Assembly (NCBI GenBank): GCA_021234155.1
Contig: JAJEKV010000039.1
Coordinates: 12,705,252 to 12,769,251, forward strand
Reading direction: 5' to 3'
Length of the DNA: 64,000 nucleotides
Source: Isoetes taiwanensis
Taxonomy: Eukaryota > Streptophyta > Lycopodiopsida > Isoetales > Isoetaceae
Positions within the stretch are counted from its first letter, which is position 1. Every line of letters starts with the position of its first letter. Both the position numbers and the translations under genes were made by a program. The notes beneath the pieces were generated by a model. That model saw only the letters and a program-made list of their open reading frames with translations, did no database searches and was not told the origin of the DNA. Shown piece after piece: positions 45,067-56,592 of the stretch.

Positions 45067-46401
45067 TGTCTAAATTTCTTTAAACATCTACAAGAAATTT
45101 ATTGCGGTGGCCAAAATCCTTATAAACATCTACAAGAAATTTATTGCAGTGGCCAAATATTTCTTTTGTCCGCCTTGTGTAGAGACATGGTCAAAAGTTA
45201 TCAGGTGTTGAAGTTACACAGTACAAAGAAGAAATATAATTTATCGGGTTATTTCCACATGCATGCATGCAAATAGATGCATGTAATGAGCATATATCCT
45301 CTACCATAATGAGATTCTACTTCACAAATCGATGAAGATGTACATTAACATCGGTTCTTGAGACATCAAGTGGAGATGTCCGACTTCTGTTGGGAATCTT
45401 CCATTAGCTTGAATTATGAAGAGTGAGCCTAGTATTAAAACGTCCATAGTTGAGAATGCGACCTTATTCAATAAGCAATGGATTGTTTCATGTCAAACTT
45501 GTTCATTTTATAGTAGGTTTCTGGATAGTTTTCGAGTTGGCAATCATGAGTTAAAGTCTTTTCATAGCATGAAATGCGTTGTATGCAAAAAAAACATTTT
45601 GCATAGATATGGCTTTCAACAATATTCTTATAAAGTTTGTTGCAGTCATCAAAATAATGCTTTATAAGCTACTTGTATCCAATCAAAAGTTCTATAAAAA
45701 TTATGCTCAGACAACAAGAGGAAATGAGATCTAGAATTCTTCTGAAATTATTTATAGGAGCATATCAAACATCAAGCTTTTTCCGAGCTTATTGTGATGT
45801 AAACTCATTACCACCACATCAAGTTTTTCGTCATTTGGTGCTTTGATTGTGGCTGCATATAATTCCTCTGGTCTTTCTACATGATCTGCTCAGGATCTTG
45901 TAGGCAATATCTGATTTGGCTGCTTTACATGTCTTCCAATTGTAAAATGCAATATTAAGGGAAGTAAAGAATCAACGAATCCGTGGTTTATGGCAATGCG
46001 CTGGCAAGCATTTGGAAATGAAATCAAGAAGGTAGAAGGGATTATGATTCATGTAATTCATTGATGCACTTATAGTATATGAATGTGGAACATTCTTTAC
46101 TTGTAAATGTCCATTATATACATTGTGTAATATATATCTATGAAGATACTACCGTATTCATTGACCGAAATCAAACAATAGGAAGACAAAAGCATTTTCC
46201 ATAAATGGATTGGTTATGTCGAGAAGAACTTTTGGGGTATGTCCGACGAGGGAAGCTATTCGGTGTGGGCATAGACCTTGGCACGTCTTTTTGTTGTATA
46301 CAATATTGAAACCACGTGCTTCATAAGGAATGCAAGGGTCGTGCAAAAAGTGAAATAAAGTTTTATGTGTAGAGTTTTAAATGCCCTAAATGATTCTTCC
46401 C

Positions 46402-46441
46402 TAATTCCTATGTTGCCTTTCTATGGGTCGGCGATGTGGTA
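46402..46441. repeat. Left 40-bp direct repeat flanking the hAT fragment
   Basis: TAATTCCTATGTTGCCTTTC through GCGATGTGGTA recurs at 47446-47486 with a single small difference next to a CG/CAAG site. In the related copies at 52210 and 57880 the sequence occurs only once and without the insert. Confidence 0.85.
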
Positions 46442-46739
46442 GAGCTCGAATTGACGAATGCTTTCACTTTGTTTTTGGATTTTTGCCGTCAAAACAATGG
46501 AAAATTTTTTGTATGGCAAATGAAGGGCGACACGCGGGCAATTGCGTCATAGGGAAGGACAACTACAAGACATACTAGTCATTTGAAGGCTAGGAATGAG
46601 AAAAAATGCCCGATCATTTTTCTTGCTATATACTTATATATAAATTCTATAATTTATATTGAAATAGATTATTATCCCATTTTCTAAACGAATTTAAAAT
46701 ATACATTCTAGAAACTAATGAACCATTGACTTAGAAATA

Positions 46740-47406
46740 TCTTGCATGCTGTATTGGATGCACTTGCTAGGAGGTTTGAAGATGTAAGTGAGATATTTAA
46801 TGCCATGAACATCTGCATATGCTGTGGATGATGTTGTAAGGGATGACAAGACTAAAGAATGGTTGGAAAAATTGCTTGCCAAGTTTGCTTCAAAAGTAGA
46901 CATGGCTAGATGTTTGAGTGAGAGGAAGATTTCGTTGAGACACTTTTTCGTATCGCCAAGAACAAAGGGATGGTGATGGCTTGGACTATTTGTAAAGATG
47001 AAAATGGAACATGTGACAGTTGGTAGAAAAGTTTTCTAGCATTGATGAAATTATGGCAATATTGGTCATTCCTAGAAGCATGGCCTCTTGTGAGAGAGGT
47101 TTCTTCCGTCAAAATGCTATTAAGAGTGCTATAAGATCGAGCATGAACTTAGAAACACTTGATGCCACAATGTGTGTATCATTGTGGAATGAACCTTTTG
47201 AAAGTATAGATTGGCAAGCATATTACAAGGACTGGTATGAAGCGAAGCAAAAGAGAGAATGCCACTTGAGTATCCTTCTTTCTATCCACCTATGTTTTTT
47301 GAGGAAAAAAGTGGTTTTACATCTTAAAATTTTTATTGCATTTGAAGGCTTGAATTTAGGAACTACTTGCCACGCCGAAAAGGAAAAATTATTTTGCCCT
47401 CCCTAG
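46740..47406 (+). pseudogene. hAT-type transposase, C-terminal fragment
   Basis: Pieces LDALARRFEDVSEIFNAMN, TKEWLEKLLAKFASKVD and FFVSPRTKGW lead to a 128-codon frame at 47020 with SIDEIMAILVIPRSMASCER, GFFRQNAIKSAIRSS and DATMCVSLWNEPFES. 'P.S.A.CERGFS..N.IKS..R+.+' is the hAT dimerisation region (also in domesticated zinc-finger 862-like proteins). Only the C-terminal half is present; the catalytic DDE region and DNA-binding finger are missing. It sits in a 1.04-kb insert absent from related copies. Confidence 0.75.
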
Positions 47407-49315
47407 AAAAATTAAGGGCGGGTAGATCAAATTGAAATCGGTAATTAATTCCTATGTTGCCTTTCTATGGGTCAAGCGATGTGGTAATTAATGCAATTGC
47501 TTCAGAAATTTCAACAAACAAAATTTAAAAGGCGCACATTCTAGATTTTCGGTTAAAGCGAAAAGAAGGTGGGCATGCCTTGTGCATTCTAACTGGCAGG
47601 ACGGACAGGCTTCTATTTGATTTTTAGTCATTTTTATGGCCAAATTTGAGCATATTGTGGAGCCATTATGTGAAATTATGCATGTAAAGGGCCATAATCT
47701 AACGCCATTGGCAATACAAAAATGTAGAAAATGATAGTGATTTTAAAACTAGCAAGATTTGCTTATCCTTAGACAAATAGTGGCACCATGAATCTTTGAA
47801 ATTGATAAATTTAAATACTGACGTATTTTTCTATATGAGAAAACCACATAAACTTCACCAAAGAGGGATCAGGGCCCCAAATGGTCAAAAGATGCATCAT
47901 CACCAGTGGTGGGATAAAGACCAAACGCATTGAACCCCGACTAGTTGAAGTCCCTTATTTTGTCGACCTTGTCCAAGTTGTGAATGTATTTTTATGACCC
48001 CATAGCTACATCAGGGATAGTAGAAGATTTAGGTGGTGCACGCCCTGTTTGTTCAGCTTGATCCTCACCCCAGTGATCCGTGGTAGGGTCCAAAAATGTT
48101 AGACTCTAGTAATTTAGCACGCCCCTAGACATAGGTGCTAAAACCATCTGAGAACTTCATACCCATTCTTGAATTCCCTTCAAACCACAGATGTTTTTTT
48201 CTCTCCCCAAAAAAAAAACAACTTTGCTACAATCCTAGCCTATCCACGGCTAAGCCACGTCAACAAAGTCCAATAGTAGCCATTAGATCAAGTAATTTTG
48301 AATCGATCATCATAAAATTAGAAAATCCCCCGAAAATTAAACTTCCATTCAATAAACCCACCAAAAGCTTCAAACCTTCTTCAGTTTTCTTTCTTTGATG
48401 GGCTTCGGGTTGCTTTGCGCCTTAGGGAGGAGGCCTTTTCAACTTATTTGGCTTGGCGACCGGATGTGTTATTATCAGATGCTTTGAGTCTTAAAACAAA
48501 TTTCGATATGATTCTTGCTTGCCTTGGCAATTTCTAAAGGGTTCTATTTGCGACTCTTATAGAGCTTCTTGGAAAAGCTTGATAGGGTAAATTTACTGTT
48601 CTTTTTCATTTTCTCAATTCCAGTGATGTATTGATCGGGAGCTTCATGGGCAGATATTTGCAACAATTTGTTTTTTGTATTTTTCAGCCTGGTTTTTGCC
48701 TCAACATTTTGTTCGCTCCCAGTGACCAAAGCGATTTTGGGATCTATACGATGATTCAGAGATGCTTGATAGTTGGGTGCATTCAGATTCAAATTTTTAA
48801 CCCTATCCTTAAGGATATTGCCTTGCTTTGGTAGCTTTTTGCAAATGATATATATGATAACATGGATGAGAGTTCTATTAAAGAAGGAAATTCAACTTCA
48901 AATTGTGTAAAGCCCCCATTTTGGATCTTATTTTAGCCCAATTTCAAAGAATGTGACGATGATTTAAATGAATAAGCTAGACATCTGTCTTCGTTATTTA
49001 TTATATGGTCCATGTTTGACTATGGCATAACTACGAGAATTCGATAATGCCTAACTAGTACCATCTACATATATACTAATAGAAGGTAAGACTTGGGAAC
49101 ATGGTTGGGCGGTTAGATAGAGCATCCAAAGGTAATGCGGCAATAAGGATGTTTAGATGTCTCATAAACAACGCAGCTTCATTTCATAAATAGTAGTAGT
49201 TTTGGCAAAATGGATCGTGCCAAGATAAAATTCCCATCGATCCGAGCAACCTGGACGAGATTCTAGGAAAGGGCGAGCATGCATGTCTCGCATGCATGCA
49301 TTGCATGCTTTTCCG

Positions 49316-50990
49316 GGTTGGGAGATCGCCATATTAGCGAGGTTCTTCATCAAGATCTCATCGGGCGCTCTTCTCTCTCTCAAAGAGTACCTTTATTCTC
49401 TATTGTTTGAAACCATGCGGGGAGGGGGGCTTCTTCCTACTTGGAGTAATCAATGTGGTGTTTTCTTTCATGTTGTGGCATGCCCTTTCTCGGCCTTTCC
49501 TCTTCTTTCCATAATCCTTTTCACCTTTCGCCTCGGATCCCATTTTTGTCGCTTTTCCCTCAGGGAGCCATTCTAGAACCCCATCGATCCGAGCCACCGA
49601 ACCCAGATTCTAGAGAGGGCTAGCATGCATAACCGTGATGCATGCATTGTATGCAGTTGTTGCTTACGACCAGATTTTATGTTTACGCACGTCCCGCATC
49701 TTCCTCACATTACTATAATGCATTATACCTATAAGTTGACAGTCAAATTGAGCTCTTGTTTTATTAATACCGGCCTGACACGTAAAAGCACGTATGATAA
49801 CGCAAAAAAAAAAAAAAAAAAAGTCCAAATGACATTAGATCAATAAAATTAGTAAAATCATACATTAGGAAAAAATATATTGTTATATGTTATAGAATAA
49901 GGAAATTATGGAATTGTGGTTTTTAAAAAAAAAAGAAAAGAAACCCAAATCCCCTGAAAAAACCAAAACTTCCTCCCTCCTCGGCAAAAAACAAAACTTC
50001 CCTCCTCAAGCCATAAGTTTACCAAATGAAGATGATCTGACGTGATTGAAGAAGAAGAAGTTGGGAGTGAGGATGAGCTACTAAGAAGAGCATCCGCGGC
50101 AAATCATCATCAAAAACAGAAGTCCTGGATGATAAAGAGGACAAAGAAGAAGGTGATTATTCGTGGGATTTCATTTTTAAAATATCATGATGTTGTAAAA
50201 CTCTATATGTTTTTATTTTGTGGTTGAATTAAAAGCTAGAATTATGGGGAGATATAACTTTAAATAGACATATTTTGATTTAAAAACTTTGAGAAATACT
50301 TAATTTCTAGAGTAATATATTTTGTTCAATTATTTAAAACTTGAAGTTCTTCATATTAGTTGTTATTGCAACTATTTCAACTACAAGACAAGAAATTATA
50401 GTTTTAAGAAATTACACGAAGTACTTTAACGTGACTATACTTAAAGTACTGTGATTTTACTATTTCTAATAAGTATTTATGCACCTCTATAAAACTTATT
50501 TAAAGTACTTTTAAATGAGAGTGTGCGTGACCAGATAATAATGCTAAGCACGAGTAATACCCGCAGACTTAATAAACGTGACTGACAACACCGACAGAAG
50601 TGCTTTCTCCTGCTGGGAGATCGCTATATTAGGCGAGGTTCTTCATCGACATCTAATCTACAAGCCTCTCACAACAAGACTATTCTCTATTCTTGAAACC
50701 CACCCCTCCCTCCTTAATTGTTATCATTACGCTCGGTGCACGCTGTGGACTCATTCCCTTATATTGAAGAGGTTTTTCTTTCTTTGCTGTCTCAAGGCAC
50801 TTAGTGAGCCCTCCACCTCGGGAGGTTTGTTCTTTCACATTTGTTCTAAATACAGATGCGTGACACAGTTGACACAACAGCCTCCGCTCTGTAATTTTGG
50901 GAGCGATTTTTCTTTATGTTTTTCCACCAGCCTCTTGTCAAGGTTTATCACTAAGGTTTTTCCTAAAAACCCGAAAAGGCGGGTTTTTTA
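49316..50990. repeat. Pair of direct repeats starting GGGAGATCGCYATATTAG
   Basis: A GC-richer unit starting GGGAGATCGCCATATTAGCGAG at 49320 recurs as GGGAGATCGCTATATTAGGCGAG at 50617 and again near 53080. The right arm has a single inverse copy near 54800. An A tract lies at 49804-49822 between the first two. Coding-looking frames (e.g. 50578-50991) have no recognisable motif and are treated as repeat sequence. Confidence 0.6.
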
Positions 50991-52070
50991 ATCCCGTGAT
51001 AAGCTTTCTGTGGCAGTACACAAACCAAACATCTATTAGCATTGTATTTTTTTAGGGTCCAAGTTGTATAATTGACATTCCTTTAATTTTCTTCGCGGAA
51101 GTTCATAGGTGTGTGCTACCCACCATCTACCATTATAGAAAATCTGGGTTGAGATGAATGAGAAGCCCATCTATCGGAGGTTTTTGTCGCTTATGCGAGC
51201 CCTATTTCTAGAATGAGATCATCATACATTCTGCTCCATTCAATATTAGCATGGCTAAAATTGCCTTTGATTGTTCGAGTACCCATGTTGCACTACCAAG
51301 CATATATGCAAATATATTTGCCGACGTCTTGTTCTTTCAAGGATCATGCGTCCGCCTTAAAGAATATCACATTACCGTATAGGTATAAGTAATATTTTTG
51401 TCATAGCTCTTCCGCCCGATATAACATGCTATCTTCTGCTATAATTGACATCTTTGAATTTCAAGTCATTTTTTGCCACATGTTGTTATGAATGGGCTTT
51501 GCAATATTATCATCATTAGAATGTCCAGATCTCTTTTAACATCTACAAGAAATTTATTGTGGTGGCCAAAAAACTCTTTAAACATCTACAAGAAATTTAT
51601 TATATACCAAATATTTCATTTGTCCGACTTAGTGCAAACCCACCTTGTATGGCCAAGATACATGGTCAAAAGTTATCAAAAGGGTGTAGTAGTTGCCCAA
51701 AAGAGAAAGAAGAAATATAATTTATTGGTTGTTCCCAATGCGTGCATGCATACAAATAGATGCATGTAATGAGCATATATCCTCACCGTTATGAGATTCT
51801 ACTTCACAAATCTATGAAAACATAACCCTTTAGGTGCACATTAACACTCAGTTCTACATCAAGTGGAGATGTTCGACTTTTTGTTGGGAATCTTTGTTAG
51901 TTTGAAACGTTTGAAGAGTGAGAGTATTAAAATAAACATCCATAGTTGAGAATGCAACCTTATTCAATAAGCAATGGATTGTTTCATGTCAAACTTGTTC
52001 ATTTTATAGTAGGTTTCTAGTTAGTTTTAGAGTTGGCAATCATGAGTTAAGTTTTTTCATAGCATGCAAC
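50580..52070 (+). repeat. Inverted-duplication inner arm, left
   Basis: This recurs in inverse orientation at 54850-53387: AATGAGAAGCCCATCTATCG at 51157 with the complement near 54245, GCATGGCTAAAATTGCC at 51250 with 54155, and the CATCTACAAGAAATTTATTG region at 51540 with 53880. It is also a diverged direct copy of the sequence at 45.07-46.4 kb. It is not coding. Confidence 0.75.
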
Positions 52071-53386
52071 TGTTGTATGCAAAAAACATTTTGTATAGAC
52101 CTTGTTTTCAAAGAGTACACAATATTGAAACCATGTGCTTATAAGGAATGCAAGGGGTCATGCAAAAAGCGAAATAGAGTTTTATGTAGAGTTTTAAATG
52201 CCCTAACCCTAATCCTATGTTGCCTTCTATGGGTCAAGATGCGGAAAAATGCAATTGCTTTAAAATTTCAAAGTTAAAAGCATGCCAGATTCTAGATTTT
52301 TGGCTAAAGCGAAGAAGATGGGTATGCCTTGTGCATTTTAAATGGCAGAAGGACAGCTTCTATTTTATTTTTAGTCATTTTATGGCCAAATTTGAGCATA
52401 TTATGGAGCTATTATGTGAAATTGTGCATGTAAAGCGCTATAATCACAGCCATTAACGCATACACAAAAATGTAGAAAAATGATACTAATTTAAAAGTAG
52501 CAAGATTTGCTCCTTTAGATAAATACGCATCTATGTATCCTTGAAATTGATAAGTTTAGATACGTATCGATTCTTCTACATGAGAAAAGACAATATACAA
52601 AGCCTCATTATTGAGAGGACCCAGTTTTACCGAGATCGGGCCCCAACGGGTCAAAAGATGCAAGACCATGCCAAATGCGTTGAACCGACGAGTTGAAGTC
52701 CTCAAGCGAGCCTGGCCCAAGTTGTAGAATGTATTTTTATGACCCCATAGCTTGCTATTAGGGATAACAGATACCATGTGGTGCTTGCCCTCATGAAACC
52801 AAATTTGATCCGGTGTTCCTGTGTTCCTAAAATGTTGACCCTAGGGTGCGAAACACATGCCGGGAGAACTTTGCTACACCCATCACTAAATGCCCTTCAA
52901 AGACTCGCATGTTTTTTCTTTTCTTTTCTTTCCTCTCCCATTTTTGATAAGGAAGTTCTCTTCATTCGAGGTTTTTGTCATTTTCGTGTGAGCCCCATTT
53001 ATCCCACTTATCCGGGAGCCATCGATCGATTCTAGAGGGCGAAAGAAGGACCCGTGATGATGCTTTGTTCAAGGTTGGGAGATCGCTATATTAGGCAAGG
53101 TTCTTTATCAAAGAATATCTTCCTCTTTATTCTCATCTTATTCTTTTAAACCCACCTCCCTCCTTAATTGTTTAACGTATTTGTCTCTGGCATGCATGAC
53201 CAGCCCTCTATATTTTAAGAGGTTTTTTTGTTGTCGTGGCATGCGTGATCAGCCCTCCACCATGGGAGGTTTGTTTTTCACATTTGTTCTAGTAGGTTAG
53301 ATGTGCAGTACGGTGCTGGCAAGTTTACGCATAGCTCGACTTCTCCATTCACAGGCGCTTTGGGAGCTATTTTTCCCTTTACATTG

Positions 53387-54850
53387 CATGCTATGAAAAT
53401 CCCAACTCATGATTGCAACTCTAAAACTATCCAAAACCTACTATAAAATGAACATTTGATAGAAACAATCCATTGCTTATTGAATAAGGTTGCATTCTCA
53501 ACTATGGATTGTTTTAATACCAGGCTCATTCTTCAAAACGTTTCAAGCCAACAAAGATTTCCAATAGTCGGACATCTCCACTTGATGTCTCAAGAACCGA
53601 TGTTAATGTGCACCAAAGAGGTTACGCCATAGATTTGTGAAGTAGAAACTCACGCAACAAGAGGATATATGCTCATTACATGTACATGTATTTGCATGTA
53701 TGCACGCGGAACAACCCAACAAATTATCTTATCTTATCTTATCTTTTTATCGGTAACTACTACACCTGATGTATCTTATAATAGACAAGGTGGAGTTTTG
53801 CAAAAAGTCAGACAAAAACATTTGGCCACCGCAAACAAATTTCTTTGTAGATATTTAAAGAGTTTTTGGCCAAATAAATTTTGTAGATGTTAAAGAGATT
53901 TAGACATTCTTAATGATGATAATGTTGCAGGTAAAGCCCATTCACAACATGTAAAAGAAATCAACCCATTTATGATATGTTGTGCCTAACCTGACTTCGC
54001 CAAATTCAAAGATGTCAACCGCACCAAATGTAAGATAAAGTATGTTATATCTAAAGTAAGAGCTATGATCCTTGAGAACAAGACATGCAAAAAAATATAT
54101 CAGATGCCTATTTGCAGTGTGCAACATGGGTACCAAGAAGAAGGCAATTTTTAGCCATGCTATATTGAATGGAGCGTAATGTATGGATGATCTCACATTC
54201 CTGGAATGGGGGCTAGCATGAAAACGACAAAAAACCTCCTTATAGATAGGTTTCTCATTCATCTTAGCAGAGTTTCTGCTATCGAGGATAGTGGTAGCAC
54301 ATACCCAAGTAATCCGCTACCTACCCAAAAAATAAAGGGAATGTCCAATATACAACTGGGGCCCCAAAAAAATACAATGCTAATAGGATGTTTGGTTTTA
54401 TGACCGCCAAAGACATATCGGATTAAAACCCTCTTCCTTTCAGTTTCTCGAGGAAACCCTAGTGATAGTTTCCTCTCCTTCGAAGGTCTTGGACAAACAT
54501 AAGGCTGGAAAATCACCCCAAGGTAAAACCCAATAAAGAAGTCATTGCCGCCAACCCTGGGCACTGCGACATCACCCGCATTCAGAACAGAAATGAAACA
54601 AACCTCCCAAAGTGAGGGAAGCAATCGCGGCCACGCGACAACAAAAAAGAAAACCTCTTAAATAGAGGGCAACACGCATGCCAAAGCGACAAATAATAGT
54701 AAACAATTGTGGGAGGGGAGGCCTAAAATAGAGAATAAGAACAATGAGAGAGAAGAGGAAGGCCACGAGATGTCGATGAAGAACCTCACTTAATATAGTT
54801 ACCTCCGGAGAAAGAAAATGCATGCATGCAGACATGTATTCGCCTTCTCT
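53387..54850 (-). repeat. Inverted-duplication inner arm, right
   Basis: This is the inverse partner of 50580-52070; the 1.3 kb between (52071-53386) is the spacer of the palindrome and holds no recognised gene. A pentanucleotide run (ATCTT)n occurs at about 53727-53748. Confidence 0.75.
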
Positions 54851-55297
54851 AGAATCTCGATCCGATGGTTTAGATCGATGGGAATTTTTTATCTTGATGG
54901 ATCCATTTTGCAGAATACTACTATTTATAAAATGAAACCCAAGGCTTGTTTATGAGATATCTAAACATCTTAATTGCACGATTTTCGGGGATGTTTTATC
55001 TAACACGCCCAAACAAGGCCCCCAAGTCTTCGCCTATTATATATATATGTAGATGGTACTAGTTAGATACATTATCGAATTTGTTATGCTTATAGTCAAA
55101 TATGGACCATACAATAAATACATGGAAGACAGATGTCTAGGCTTATTCATTTAAATCATCACACGTTTTTGGAAATAGGGCCAACAAGATCCAAAATGGG
55201 ACTTTTCAATTAATGAAGTCAATTTTAATTTAACAACTCATCCATGTTATCATATATATCATTTGCAAAAGGTACAAAGGCCATCCTTAAGATAGTT

Positions 55298-56592
55298 TTT
55301 TTTTTTTTTTTTTCGAAGGACCCAGCCAAAAAGTTTATTAATCGATAAAAGTACAAAATTTACATGTCTCATCTAATCAGTAAGCACAAAAGATGCCATA
55401 CACGAAAGCCTGAGCACAATGTACTTACTCCAAATAGAGACTAATGATAAGAATCAATTCAAAGATCAATCCTGTATGCTCCATCGAAATGGGATGGAAC
55501 ACTGTAGGTTGTCAATATCTTTTTCTGGCCATCAGCCAACACCGCTGCGTAAGAATTAATGCCCCAGCATGTGGTGTCCGTGGACGCCTCCCATATCGCA
55601 CTAAGGAGCCAAACCGTAATCAAGATGGAATGCCCTTTGTTTGCATTGGGGAAGGACGCTAAGAGGATGCACTGCAATGAATAAAATCAAACAAACCGTA
55701 GGGCCGTGACCATGCCGGCTGAACCCTCGTGACAATCAAAGAGACAATGCCTGGCAGCCCGCAAACATCCAAAGACGCGGGCATAACATATGGTAGGGAT
55801 CATAGCGGCGATGTTGGTTAACCGCGCATGACCCGCGATAACCCGCTACCACAATACGTAGACCGGACGGGAGCAATGACCTGTGCCATACGTACTACAC
55901 AAATGGGCTGTGGAACTGTAGGTGCCACCCATCCGCAACCGAGGGGTCAGGTGCTAAAGTGAAGGCTACAGCACTGACCGCACAAAGTGCTTCTGCCTTT
56001 GTGAATATTTTCAAGGACAAATTCCATGGCACCTTCAAAGAACACAAATTTGCACTATAAGAGGCAAATTTTTCATGACCTTCTCTCAAAGAGAAGACAT
56101 CCCAGAGTGAACGCGTTCTAAATTCAGCTAAGACAAAAGAGGGGCTTGCAATTCACCATGTCTACATGCTGAATAGAGACAACACTGCAAGAACCACGTC
56201 AGGTAATGAACCGAGCGCTTCATAATGGAGGTGGCCGAGGGGTCCGGAGGATGGGTGCCCACCACCATGGAGTCTCCAATAGGGATGTGGATAGAGGGGC
56301 AAGGCCAAAAGATGTCTGACCAGCCCCATGCTGTCACAACAAGCCACGCAAAATGGAGAAGCACTGGAAAAGGTCAGAGTCCAAATAAAGCTATTAAAGC
56401 AGGATCACTGCTCATACCTCTCAGCTTAGAGGGATAGCGCGACCAAGAGCTTGTTCCAAGAAGGCGGAACCAGAGAGTCATCCCTACCCATTCAGAGTCT
56501 CCAAATGAACATTGAAATAAGTACTTTGTTTCCTCGGGCAGCGAGAAGTCCATCATACCCGTGAACACCACTTTACTGAGGATGCACTCACC
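55298..56592 (-). mobile_element. 5'-truncated retroposon in the right arm
   Basis: A T tract (55296-55313) then CGAAGGACCCAGCC marks a poly(A) end in minus orientation. AAGATAGTT precedes it (55289-55297) and recurs at 56593-56601, a 9-bp target duplication. The sister copy at about 48.79 kb runs uninterrupted through this place. The minus frame from 56590 to 56128 is open except for one TGA (GMMDFSLPEETKYLFQC, then FAWLVVTAWGWSDIFWP); the encoded protein is not recognised. A segment KAEALCAVSAVAF near 56000 could be RNase H-like. Confidence 0.75.

Larger units (their letters stand above)
45067..49310 (+). repeat. Inverted-duplication arm, left outer part 2
   Basis: This segment continues the P450 3' flank after the insertion and recurs in inverse orientation at 59200-54835. 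Landmarks: CATCTACAAGAAATTT at 45090, ACTATAAGTG... region at 46070 with 58220, CCTATCCACGGCTAAGCC at 48240 with 57150, and ATATATGATAACATGG at 48845 with 55250. Apart from a hAT fragment no gene is seen. Confidence 0.8.

Noticed and set aside
50578-50991. 137-codon frame as a protein gene
   Set aside because: The sequence is a repeat unit with copies at 49.3, 53.1 and 54.8 kb in which the frame is not kept.
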